The notes beneath the pieces were generated by a model, which saw nothing but the letters and a program-made list of their open reading frames with translations, did no database searches and was not told where the DNA came from. Positions 1-6,959 of a stretch of DNA of 13,312 bases are shown here, piece by piece. The stretch's first letter is position 1; the number at the start of each line of letters is the position of its first letter. The stretch lies in assembly GCA_009699615.1 (NCBI GenBank), contig WLNV01000023.1:1-13312 (forward strand), read 5' to 3'. Source of the DNA: Actinomycetota bacterium (lineage in GTDB: Bacteria; Actinomycetota; Thermoleophilia; Solirubrobacterales; Solirubrobacteraceae). Position numbers and translations under genes: made by a program.

Positions 1-282
1 CCGGTCAACAGCTGCACGATCCTGACGACAGCGGCCAACGACGTCGTGTCCCCAGTCCATGGCCGGATGCCGTTGATTCTCCGCCGCGACGACGAATCGC
101 GTTGGATTGACCCGGAGGTCGGCTCCGATGCGGCGATCTCGATCGTCAGCGCCAATGCCAACGCCGACCTGGTTGACGAAGCGGTGGCTCGAAACGTCAA
201 CGACACCCGAAATACCGGCCCCGAGTGCATCGCTGCGGCCGAGGGCGGCGATGGTAGCCAGGGCCCTGGCGCGCTCTTCTAG
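1..282 (+). CDS. SRAP (YedK/HMCES-like) protein, C-terminal part
   Basis: The plus-strand frame is open from base 1 to a TAG stop at 280-282; the start lies outside the window. The first residues read SCTILTTAAN, then SPVHGRMPLIL and a W-I-D-P run, which is the typical SRAP core: the TT-x-AN strand, the conserved histidine within xxHxRMP, and the Trp that follows. A later NVNDTRNTGPECI stretch matches the C-terminal VN-x-x-R-N segment of the family. SRAP proteins cap abasic sites in single-stranded DNA through an N-terminal Cys2 thiazolidine crosslink; that Cys is not in view, so activity cannot be judged. The family is often SOS-associated, which fits the presence of recX at the other end of the window. 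The gap of 58 bp to the lipid kinase is compatible with co-transcription but does not prove it. Confidence 0.85.
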   Translation, partial: PVNSCTILTTAANDVVSPVHGRMPLILRRDDESRWIDPEVGSDAAISIVSANANADLVDEAVARNVNDTRNTGPECIAAAEGGDGSQGPGALF

Positions 283-340
283 TGCTGCTCCGCGACGCTG
301 CTCTGCCGTTCGACCCCCGAGGCCGTCAAGATAAGCAACT

Positions 341-1216
341 GTGACTTCAATACTGCTCATTGCCAACCCCTCCGCCGGCGGCGGCCGCGTGCCAAAGCTG
401 CTTCCTTCGGTGCGGCGAAAACTCGACTCGCTCGGGATCGAGCATCGGACGGGGCTGACCTCGAGCCTCGCAGACGCAGTGACGCTTACAGAGCAGGCGC
501 TCGACCGCGGCGAGATTCCTGTCGCCTTCTCCGGGGACGGTGTCGCTGGCGTCGTGGCACGGACGGCCTCGTACCACGAGGGCGCAGTGTTCGGCGTCCT
601 GCCGGGCGGGACGGGGAACGACTTCTGCGGCCATGTTGGTATCCCCAGCGACGCCGTCGAGGCCTGCGAAGTGATCGCTAACGGCGTTGCTACTGAGATC
701 GACCTCGGAGAGGCCAACGGTGAACGATTCCTCGGAATCGCAAGTTTCGGCTACGACTCGCTGGCCAACGAGGCAGCCAACTCAGCTCCCCGCTTCCTCG
801 GACGCGGCGTCTACGTCTGGGGTGCAATCTCCGCGCTGATCCGCTGGCGGCCCGCGCGGTTCACCGTTGTTGCCGACGGCATCGAGAAGAACTTTGAGGG
901 CTGGTCGGTGCTGTGCGCGAACACCAGCCGCTACGGCGGTGGCATGTTGATCGCTCCGAATGCATCGATCGACGACGGCAAATTCGACTTGATCTGCACC
1001 CTGAAGAGCAGCCGCCTGCGCTTTATCCGCATGTTCCCGAAGGTGTTCAAGGGAACCCACATCGGAGATGCCAACCTCGATGTGAGCCTCGCAAGCGCGG
1101 TAGTCGTCAGCGCCGACCGCCCGTTCACGATCTACGCCGACGGCGACCCGTTGACAGAACTACCAGCTGAGCTTCGGATCATCCCGCTGGCTGTCAAGGT
1201 CCTGCTGCCGCAGTGA
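341..1216 (+). CDS. Diacylglycerol kinase-family (YegS/DgkB type) lipid kinase
   Basis: This 291-residue protein has the DAGK catalytic fold signatures in order: ANPSAGGG at residues 8-15, the nucleotide loop SGDGV at 64-68, LPGGTGNDF at 87-95, a GGGMLIAPNASIDDGKFD block at about 199-216 and ADGDP at 266-270. The family transfers phosphate from ATP to diacylglycerol or a related lipid at the membrane; the substrate here is unknown. The usual GGDGT loop is altered at both ends (Ser for the first Gly, Val for Thr), so catalytic competence is less certain. The GTG at 341 is chosen because an in-frame TAA lies at 332-334; no good Shine-Dalgarno is visible. The stop overlaps the murT start as GTGA (1213-1216), so the two are translationally coupled. 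It could be a lipid-recycling partner of the wall enzymes downstream (inference). Confidence 0.88.
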   Translation: MTSILLIANPSAGGGRVPKLLPSVRRKLDSLGIEHRTGLTSSLADAVTLTEQALDRGEIPVAFSGDGVAGVVARTASYHEGAVFGVLPGGTGNDFCGHVGIPSDAVEACEVIANGVATEIDLGEANGERFLGIASFGYDSLANEAANSAPRFLGRGVYVWGAISALIRWRPARFTVVADGIEKNFEGWSVLCANTSRYGGGMLIAPNASIDDGKFDLICTLKSSRLRFIRMFPKVFKGTHIGDANLDVSLASAVVVSADRPFTIYADGDPLTELPAELRIIPLAVKVLLPQ

Positions 1217-2565
1217 GTCGGCTGCGGCTGGGCATAGCAACCGCGGTCGCGCGGCTCGTGGCAGCGGTCCTGCGCGTTGGTGGCAGCGGAGGCACCAGCG
1301 CGCCAGGCAAGGTCCTGCTGGCGCTGGCTCCTCAAGCCATCGCCCAGCGCAGCGCGCGACTCGCCCGCGGCTGCGCGGTCATCTCGGCAACCAATGGCAA
1401 GACGACGACAAGCGCGATCGTCGCCGAGATCATGCGGGCCGATGGCGCCACCCTGGTCCACAACCACGCTGGCGCAAATATGGCGGGCGGAATAGCAGCG
1501 ACGCTGATTGACCAGGACGGCGATTTCGGCCTCTTTGAAGTGGACGAGTTTTGGCTGCCCGGACTGGTCCAACAGCTGGAACCTCGCGCCGTCCTGATGG
1601 CGAACCTCTTCCGGGATCAACTGGACCGCTACGGCGAGCTCGATCAAATCGTGAACCGCTGGCGCGAGGTCGCGGAATCCCCTCGATCCGGACGCCTGGT
1701 GCTCAACGCCGACGATCCTCTGATCGCAGGCCTCGGGGACGGCGTCGACGACCCACTCTATTTTGGACTCGAAGACATCGAGGCAGGCAGCGCCAGCCCG
1801 CAACACGCTTCGGAACAGGCCTGCTGCCCGGTCTGCGGCTCGCAGTTCACTTACTCGGTCTACTTCGTCGGACATCTCGGCCATTACCGCTGTCCGAACG
1901 GCCACGCTTCCCGTCCTAACCCTCAAATCACGGCCAGCGAGATCACGCTTCGCGGACTCGGCGGTTCGAGTTTTACGCTCAACCTCGGTGCCGAATCGTT
2001 CAGCATCGGGCTAGCCATGCCTGGCCTCTACAACGTCTACAACGCCGTCGCTGCGGCCGCCCTAGCGGTCAGCCTCGGCGTTGCAAGCGACGACATCGTC
2101 GCAGGGATCGAGGCAGCAAGCCCTGCGTTTGGGCGCGCAGAAGCGCTTGACGTCGCGGGCCGCGAATGTTCGATCATGCTGATCAAGAATCCGGCTGGGG
2201 CCAACGAAGTTCTGCGCACGCTAGCCAGCGACAACGAGCCGAGAGCTCTGCTTATAGCGCTCAACGACCGGATCGCCGATGGGCGCGACATCAGCTGGAT
2301 CTGGGATGCCGACTTTGAACAGCTTGCAAGCTCGGTTGACGAGATCACCTGTACCGGCTCGCGATCTGTCGAGCTGGCGCTGCGGCTTAAGTACGCGGGA
2401 ATTGCCCCCGAACGAGTTCGCGTCGAAGCAAACCTTGGACCTGCACTTGACGGAGCACTGGCGACGTCAACATCGCGGCTGGTCGTTCTGCCCACCTACA
2501 CGGCGATGCTCGAAATCCGCGGACTCCTCGTCGCGCGTGGAGCAGCAACAGGGTCGTTCGCATGA
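1213..2565 (+). CDS. murT: Lipid II isoglutaminyl synthase, Mur-ligase-like subunit MurT
   Basis: This 450-residue protein is the ATP-dependent subunit of the MurT-GatD complex, which amidates the alpha-carboxyl of D-Glu in the lipid II stem peptide at the cytoplasmic face of the membrane. Visible features: P-loop ATNGKTTT (59-66), the MurT-typical HNHAGANM (83-90), FEVDE (108-112), NLFRDQLDRYGE (131-142), a cysteine-rich ribbon insert (204-231), the GLYNVYNA hinge into the C-terminal domain (271-278), and the DUF1727 signature ALNDRIADGRDISWIWD (349-365), which carries the Asp region that meets the GatD active site. In the ribbon, Cys204/205, Cys208 and Cys227 are present, but the usual last CxxC is CPNGH, so the fourth ligand may be His231 or one of the upstream histidines. 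The GTG start overlaps the kinase stop by 4 bp, and the stop overlaps the methyltransferase start as ATGA. Confidence 0.95.
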   Translation: MSRLRLGIATAVARLVAAVLRVGGSGGTSAPGKVLLALAPQAIAQRSARLARGCAVISATNGKTTTSAIVAEIMRADGATLVHNHAGANMAGGIAATLIDQDGDFGLFEVDEFWLPGLVQQLEPRAVLMANLFRDQLDRYGELDQIVNRWREVAESPRSGRLVLNADDPLIAGLGDGVDDPLYFGLEDIEAGSASPQHASEQACCPVCGSQFTYSVYFVGHLGHYRCPNGHASRPNPQITASEITLRGLGGSSFTLNLGAESFSIGLAMPGLYNVYNAVAAAALAVSLGVASDDIVAGIEAASPAFGRAEALDVAGRECSIMLIKNPAGANEVLRTLASDNEPRALLIALNDRIADGRDISWIWDADFEQLASSVDEITCTGSRSVELALRLKYAGIAPERVRVEANLGPALDGALATSTSRLVVLPTYTAMLEIRGLLVARGAATGSFA

Positions 2566-3284
2566 TCTCCGAAGCCGCCATCTGGCATGACCTTGAATGC
2601 GGCTCTTACACCGCTGATCTTGACTGCTGGCGCGATCTCGCCGCCCAGTTCGACGGGCCGATTCTAGATATCGGCGCCGGGACCGGCCGAATCTCGCTGA
2701 TGCTTGCCCGCGAAGGAAATGACGTGACGGCGTTGGACCTCGATGACTCTCTTCTCGAAGCGCTTCGGGGCCGCACGGGTGAACTACCGATCGACACTGT
2801 CTGCGCAGACGCGTGCGACTTTGACCTTGGCCGCCGCTTCAGCCTGATCATTGTGCCGATGCTGACAGTGCAGCTCTTCGGTGGCACCGATGCGCGTGCC
2901 CGCTTCTTCAGCTGCGCCCGCGATCACCTTGAACCGGGCGGGTGCGTGGCATTGGCGATCGCGGACCTGCTCGACGATGAGGATGGCGCCGCCGGGGGCG
3001 AGTCACCGCAAGACGACACTTGCACGGTCGACGGGATTGGCTACTCAACAAGAGCCGTGGCCTTGAACGAACGTCCTGGTCAGATCGGCATTGAGCGTAG
3101 GCGTGAGATCGTTGGGCCTCGCGGCGCAAGCGCAGTGAAAGCAGCGACCGATTGGATCGACACGCTAGACGAGGAGATACTCGAGGCCGAAGGCAGAGCC
3201 GCCGGACTGACCGTCGCTGAGCGCCGCTTCATCCCAGCCACCGACGAGTACATCGGATCGGCGGTGGTCTGTCTCAATGGCTGA
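2562..3284 (+). CDS. Class I SAM-dependent methyltransferase of unknown substrate
   Basis: This 240-residue protein has a Rossmann methyltransferase domain: motif I ILDIGAGTGRIS (34-45), the acidic motif II end VTALDLDDSLL (55-65), a CADACDFDL motif III region (81-89), LIIVPMLTVQLF (95-106) at the motif IV position, and HLEPGGCVAL (122-131). The C-terminal half, with several acidic stretches and ending in AVVCLNG, resembles small-molecule methyltransferases rather than RNA or DNA enzymes. Its ATG overlaps the murT stop by 4 bp (2562-2565), and its stop overlaps the gatD start by 8 bp (3277-3284), so it is translated in step with both subunits of the lipid II amidation complex. The substrate is not recognisable. 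A peptidoglycan precursor, undecaprenyl carrier or lipid substrate is an inference from position only. Confidence 0.88.
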   Translation: MISEAAIWHDLECGSYTADLDCWRDLAAQFDGPILDIGAGTGRISLMLAREGNDVTALDLDDSLLEALRGRTGELPIDTVCADACDFDLGRRFSLIIVPMLTVQLFGGTDARARFFSCARDHLEPGGCVALAIADLLDDEDGAAGGESPQDDTCTVDGIGYSTRAVALNERPGQIGIERRREIVGPRGASAVKAATDWIDTLDEEILEAEGRAAGLTVAERRFIPATDEYIGSAVVCLNG

Positions 3285-4023
3285 CTTGAAGCTGCGAATT
3301 GGGGCGCTTTACCCCGACCAGATGAACATCTATGCCGATCGCGGCAACATCGCGGTGCTTCAGCGGCGCTGCGAGTGGAGATCGGTGGACGTCAGCGTCA
3401 CAGCAATTGGCCTCGGCGAACCGATTGACCCCGAGCAGTTCGATCTGATCTACCTCGGCGGTGGCCAGGATGATGACCAACGCCGCTGCGCTGCGGACCT
3501 GATTGAGAGAAAGCGCGATGGTCTCGTTGCTGCCGCAGCACGCGGCGCAATCCTGCTCGGTGTTTGCGGCGGCTACCAACTGCTTGGCCGCTGGTATGAA
3601 CTAGGCGAGGAGCGGATAGAGGGAGTTTCTCTGCTCGATGTCGAAACGATCCGCGGCGAAGGCTCGCGATTGATCGGTAACGTCGCGATCGAGACAAGAC
3701 TCCCGGGAGCACCCGAGGGCGCTGTCTTGGCCGGCTTCGAGAACCATGGTGGGCGCACGCGACTGCTCGACGGCGCGCAGCCACTCGGCCGCGTTCTAAA
3801 AGGTCAGGGGAACGACGGCAGCTCTGGATACGAGGGCTGCCGCGCCGGTACCGTCATCGGGACATATCTCCACGGACCGCTCCTTCCGGCGAACTCGTGG
3901 TTCGCGGACTGGCTGATCAGCTCAGCACTGGGCGACGACCTAGAGCTCTCTCCGCTCGACGATTCGCTTGAACTCGAGGCACACGCCGCAGCGTGCCGCG
4001 CGGCCGGCATTGCCGGCTCCTGA
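3277..4023 (+). CDS. gatD: Lipid II isoglutaminyl synthase, glutaminase subunit GatD
   Basis: This 248-residue class I (CobB/CobQ-like) glutamine amidotransferase hydrolyses glutamine and passes ammonia to MurT. It begins in the usual way with LRIGALYPDQMNIYADRGN (6-24), has LIYLGGGQDDDQ (58-68), the nucleophile elbow GVCGGYQLLG with Cys97 (95-104), GFENHGGRT (153-161) and YLHGPLLP with His199 (197-204). These Cys and His correspond to the known catalytic pair of the family; as in that family, the third triad residue is thought to come from MurT. The length is close to that of characterised GatD proteins. It is the last gene of the overlapping operon. Its stop lies 5 bp from the stop of convergent dut. 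Confidence 0.95.
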   Translation: MADLKLRIGALYPDQMNIYADRGNIAVLQRRCEWRSVDVSVTAIGLGEPIDPEQFDLIYLGGGQDDDQRRCAADLIERKRDGLVAAAARGAILLGVCGGYQLLGRWYELGEERIEGVSLLDVETIRGEGSRLIGNVAIETRLPGAPEGAVLAGFENHGGRTRLLDGAQPLGRVLKGQGNDGSSGYEGCRAGTVIGTYLHGPLLPANSWFADWLISSALGDDLELSPLDDSLELEAHAAACRAAGIAGS

Positions 4024-4030
4024 ACCGTTT
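4003..4030 (+). terminator. Possible weak hairpin at the end of gatD
   Basis: GCCGGC at 4003-4008 and again at 4012-4017 are separated by ATT. Because GCCGGC is its own reverse complement, the two copies can form a 6-bp GC stem with a 3-nt loop. It lies in the last gatD codons and is followed only by a short TTT at 4028-4030, so it is at best a weak terminator for the plus-strand operon. It may be nothing more than the Ala-Gly-Ile-Ala-Gly coding repeat. Confidence 0.25.
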
Positions 4031-4463
4031 AGCGACCGCTGGAACCGAAACCCTGCTCACCACGTGAGCTGTCGGCGAAAGCCTCGACCTCAACCGGGTT
4101 CAAAAGAGCGACTGAGATGACGACGAGTTGCGCGATCCTCTCGCCCGCTTCCAAAGCCACTGCCTCCGACAAGTCGGTGTTCAGCAGCAGCACCTGCAAC
4201 TCGCCACGGTAGCCCTCATCGATCAGGCCAGGCGCATTTACGATCGAGATGCCGCTGCGGGCAGCCAATCCCGAGCGCGGGACAATCAGCCCGGCATGAC
4301 CGGCAGGTAGCTCGATCGCGATTCCCGTCGCGACCCGTGCCCGCTCGCCCGGCTGAAGTTCGACGGCAGCAAGTGTGCAGAGGTCGAGGCCCGCGTCTCC
4401 TGGATGGGCTCGCGACGGAATGATGGCCGCTGGGTCGAGCTTCCGAAACCGGAGTTCGGTCAT
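4029..4463 (-). CDS. dut: dUTP diphosphatase (dUTPase)
   Basis: This 144-residue trimeric dUTPase hydrolyses dUTP to dUMP and PPi, keeping uracil out of DNA and feeding dTMP synthesis. All five family motifs are intact: HPGDAGLDL (20-28), PRSGLA (62-67), the uracil-binding hairpin and catalytic-Asp motif GLIDEGYRGELQ (79-90), GERIAQLV (107-114) and the C-terminal P-loop-like arm RGEQGFGSSGR (134-144), which ends the protein exactly. Its ATG overlaps the hflX stop (TCAT at 4460-4463 on the plus strand, ATGA when read on the minus strand), so it is the second gene of an hflX-dut operon with coupled translation. It converges on gatD with only 5 bp between the stops. Confidence 0.96.
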   Translation of the reverse strand: MTELRFRKLDPAAIIPSRAHPGDAGLDLCTLAAVELQPGERARVATGIAIELPAGHAGLIVPRSGLAARSGISIVNAPGLIDEGYRGELQVLLLNTDLSEAVALEAGERIAQLVVISVALLNPVEVEAFADSSRGEQGFGSSGR

Positions 4464-5773
4464 TCGCCGCCGACCCCGGGAAGGACAGCAAACCGCTCGA
4501 AGCGATCAGCGTCGTCGGCCGAGAGCATCGCGTGAACGCGAACACCTTCCGCTGTGTCATCCCGCTCGATCTGAGCGGCGAGCGTGTGAAGCTCGGCCAA
4601 CTCCGCGCCTGCCGAGAATGGGAGCAGCAGGTCAACGGCCCGCATCTCGGTCAGGAAGACCGCTTCGATCCGAGCCCGAAGCTCATCGAGCCCAGTTCCG
4701 TCGATCGCCGAGATGAGCACCGCGCCGGGATGAAGAATGCGCAGCTGCGTAATCCGGTCCTCATCGGCCTGGTCAATCTTGTTGCAGACCAGTAGACGCG
4801 GCTGATCGCCGGCTCCAATCTCCTCGAGCGTCAGCTCGACGGTCGAGAACATTTCAGCCATCAGCGCCTCGGGAACCGAAGCGTCAACAACGTGGACGAT
4901 CAGATCGGCGCGCCGCGTCTCTTCAAGCGTTGCGCCGAAAGCCTTAACGAGTTGGTGCGGAAGCTTGCGGATGAAGCCCACGGTGTCTGTTGCCAGAACG
5001 CTGCGGCCTCCCAATTCCATCATCCGCGTCGTCGGATCGAGCGTGTGAAAGAGGCGATCGCGGATCTCGACGTCGGCACCGGTCAATGCCGCCATCAGGG
5101 TTGACTTGCCTGCGTTTGTGTACCCGGCGAGCGCGAACATCGGAAGCTTCGTCCGCTCGCGCTCTGCACGCATTGTCTGACGCGAGTCGCCAACGGCTTT
5201 CAACCGGCGGCGCAGCGCGGATATTCGGTCGCGAGCGAGCCGCCGATCGGTCTCAATCTGACTCTCCCCCGGGCCGCGCGTTCCGATCCCTCCTCCGAGC
5301 CTTTCAAGGTGGGTCCATAGGCCGCGCATGCGTGCGAGGTTGTACTCGAGCTGAGCAAGCTCAACTTGAAGCTTGCCGTCGGCCGTGTGTGCGTGGCCGG
5401 CGAAGATGTCGAGAATCACCGCTGTGCGGTCGACGACCGGGATCGACAGCTCGGCTTCGAGGTTTCGCTCTTGGCGCGGAGTGAGCTCGTCGTCGCAGAC
5501 GATCACATTGGCGTCGGCCTGCTTAGCCAGAAGCGCCACCTCTTCGACCTTGCCTGAGCCGAGATAGGTGTTCGGGTGGACCGTCTCGCGGCGCTGCGTC
5601 ACAGCTCCTACGACGGCGACGCCCGCAGTCTCCAATAGTTCGTAGAGCTCTTCGAGATCAGGCTCTTCCGGGGATGCCGCAATGCAAAAGGCCCTCTGTT
5701 TCGCGCGACCCTCGCTGTCGCCTCCGGCGGCGTGTGGAGTCGAGCTTCGACCGTGGCGATTGCGCTCCTGCAC
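4460..5773 (-). CDS. hflX: GTPase HflX
   Basis: With a GTG start at 5773 this is a 437-residue HflX, a ribosome-binding GTPase known to split stalled or stressed 70S ribosomes. The N-terminal HflX domain contains the typical NTYLGSGKVEE and DDELTPRQERNLE segments. It is followed by the helical linker with RGPGESQIETDRR (about 166-178), then the G domain: G1 GYTNAGKST (217-225), G2 around FHTLDPTTR (242-250), G3 DTVGF (263-267) and G4 NKID (331-334). The frame stays open upstream to 5929, but that stretch has no family similarity and would run into dapE, while 5773 fits the usual family length and lies just after a promoter-like sequence. No Shine-Dalgarno is visible, so a leaderless or near-leaderless start is likely. 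dut follows with a 4-bp overlap. Confidence 0.94.
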   Translation of the reverse strand: MQERNRHGRSSTPHAAGGDSEGRAKQRAFCIAASPEEPDLEELYELLETAGVAVVGAVTQRRETVHPNTYLGSGKVEEVALLAKQADANVIVCDDELTPRQERNLEAELSIPVVDRTAVILDIFAGHAHTADGKLQVELAQLEYNLARMRGLWTHLERLGGGIGTRGPGESQIETDRRLARDRISALRRRLKAVGDSRQTMRAERERTKLPMFALAGYTNAGKSTLMAALTGADVEIRDRLFHTLDPTTRMMELGGRSVLATDTVGFIRKLPHQLVKAFGATLEETRRADLIVHVVDASVPEALMAEMFSTVELTLEEIGAGDQPRLLVCNKIDQADEDRITQLRILHPGAVLISAIDGTGLDELRARIEAVFLTEMRAVDLLLPFSAGAELAELHTLAAQIERDDTAEGVRVHAMLSADDADRFERFAVLPGVGGE

Positions 5774-5782
5774 GAAAGACGC

Positions 5783-5810
5783 AGTGTAGAGCGCCCGGCG
5801 CGGCTGTAAA
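5783..5810 (-). promoter_or_regulatory. Likely hflX-dut promoter
   Basis: On the minus strand TTTACA (5810-5805, five of six matches to TTGACA) and TACACT (5788-5783) are separated by 16 nt. The hexamer ends 9 nt before the GTG start at 5773, so transcription would begin at or within a couple of bases of the start codon. This is the best -35/-10 pair in the window. It lies in the 100-bp divergent region shared with dapE. Confidence 0.6.
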
Positions 5811-5860
5811 GCGCACAACCGAGTGGTGCGACCAGACCGCGCTTCCGCTCCGCCGCGCGC

Positions 5861-5866
5861 TAGCGT
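5861..5866 (+). promoter_or_regulatory. TANNNT -10 element for leaderless dapE-dapC
   Basis: TAGCGT sits exactly 7 nt before the GTG at 5874. No Shine-Dalgarno is visible in between, and no convincing -35 is present. The spacing is the one expected when transcription starts at the start codon, as is common in actinobacteria. It supports choosing 5874 over the upstream in-frame GTG at 5823. Confidence 0.5.
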
Positions 5867-5873
5867 CGAACCG

Positions 5874-6959
5874 GTGCCCGACGAACTTTCCGCAAGAATT
5901 GGTGAACGGACCCTTGAGCTGATCAACATTGCCTCGGAATCCCGGGGCGAGCAGGCGATCTGCGACCACGTACTTGCGGTCCTCGCAGGCGGCGGCGTGG
6001 ACGTCCGTGATCTCGGAGACGGGTGCTTGATCGCCGGCGCGCAGCGTCGTACCGATCGCCCGTTTGTGCTGCTCGGTGGTCACTTTGACACGGTCCCCGC
6101 GCAGGGCAATATTCCCGGCTCTATCGACGAGACCGAGGTCGCTGGCCTCGGTGCCTCTGACATGAAGGGCTCTCTCGCCGTGATGATCGAGCTGGCACTG
6201 GCAGGAGTTGGGATCGCTGACGCGGAACGCAGCATCGACTTTGGCTTCCTCTTCTTCAGTCGCGAGGAACTCCCCGCGGCGGAGAGCTCGTTGACGCCTC
6301 TGCTCGCCGCAGATGCTGACCTTCAGTCCGCAGAGCTCGCCGTGATGATGGAGCCGACCGGCAACGTGATTCAAGCCGGTTGCCTCGGTAACTGCGGAGC
6401 GACCTGGACGTTCACAGGGCGCAGCGGTCACTCGGCGCGGCCGTGGCTGGCCGACAACGCGATCGAACGCCTCGCCGAAGGGGTGTCGGCGCTCACCGCT
6501 CTTGAGCCGGTTGAACACGAGTTCGACGGCCTTGTCTTCCGTGAGGTGATCTCGGTCACCAGCGTCGAAGCCGGCATCGCGCGGAACGTGATCCCTGGAG
6601 AGGCAACCGCCTACGTCAACTACCGATTCCCTCCCGGGATTACACTCGCCGACGCGGAGGCGCGCCTGCGGTCGATCTGCGAACCGTTCGGCTCGATCGA
6701 GATTGAAGGCAGCTCGCCGTCCGGTCAGGTCAGCATTGACAACGACCTCGCGGCGCGGCTGATCGAGATTGTCGGCGAGCCGGTCGAACCGAAACAGGCC
6801 TGGACTCCGGTTGCCGAGTTCGAGCTGGCTGGGGTGTCGGCGGTCAACTTTGGCCCCGGCGAGCCGTCGGCGGCTCACGCCGTAGACGAGAGCGTTGCGC
6901 TTGGCGCGCTAGCCCGGTCCTACCAAGTGCTGGAGCGGTTCGCAGGCGAGGGCAACTGA
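5874..6959 (+). CDS. dapE: Succinyl-diaminopimelate desuccinylase (M20 family)
   Basis: This 361-residue M20 metallohydrolase is predicted to remove succinate from N-succinyl-LL-DAP to give LL-DAP in the lysine/peptidoglycan pathway. Metal and catalytic residues are all present: GGHFDTVP (68-75; His70, Asp72), ASDMKG (94-99; Asp96), EEL (131-133; catalytic Glu131, ligand Glu132), MMEPTGN (158-164; Glu160), the dimer-domain GHSARPWLADNAI (185-197) and the C-terminal NFGPGEPSAAHAVDE (325-339; His335). This pattern is the actinobacterial DapE type. The GTG at 5874 is preferred because the conserved protein begins there and a TANNNT hexamer lies 7 nt upstream; the frame could extend to 5823. The stop overlaps the dapC start (TGATG, 6957-6961). 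The neighbours dapC and dapD confirm the pathway over a generic M20 peptidase. Confidence 0.92.
   Translation: MPDELSARIGERTLELINIASESRGEQAICDHVLAVLAGGGVDVRDLGDGCLIAGAQRRTDRPFVLLGGHFDTVPAQGNIPGSIDETEVAGLGASDMKGSLAVMIELALAGVGIADAERSIDFGFLFFSREELPAAESSLTPLLAADADLQSAELAVMMEPTGNVIQAGCLGNCGATWTFTGRSGHSARPWLADNAIERLAEGVSALTALEPVEHEFDGLVFREVISVTSVEAGIARNVIPGEATAYVNYRFPPGITLADAEARLRSICEPFGSIEIEGSSPSGQVSIDNDLAARLIEIVGEPVEPKQAWTPVAEFELAGVSAVNFGPGEPSAAHAVDESVALGALARSYQVLERFAGEGN

Noticed and set aside
327..340. Possible -10 hexamer CAAGAT before the lipid kinase GTG
   Set aside because: It lacks the first T and the spacing is 8 nt. Support is too weak to call a promoter, and co-transcription from the SRAP gene is equally possible.
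283..340. Gap between the SRAP gene and the lipid kinase
   Set aside because: Inspected for a terminator, small gene or strong promoter; nothing convincing was found.
1132..1926. 264-codon minus-strand open frame opposite murT
   Set aside because: No domain or conserved motif; it lies wholly under the strong murT reading frame and the kinase end.
5658..6878. 406-codon open frame on the minus strand, antisense to dapE
   Set aside because: It is rich in Arg, Asp and His with no recognisable motif, and it mirrors a convincing M20 enzyme on the other strand. Long antisense frames are common in GC-rich genes.
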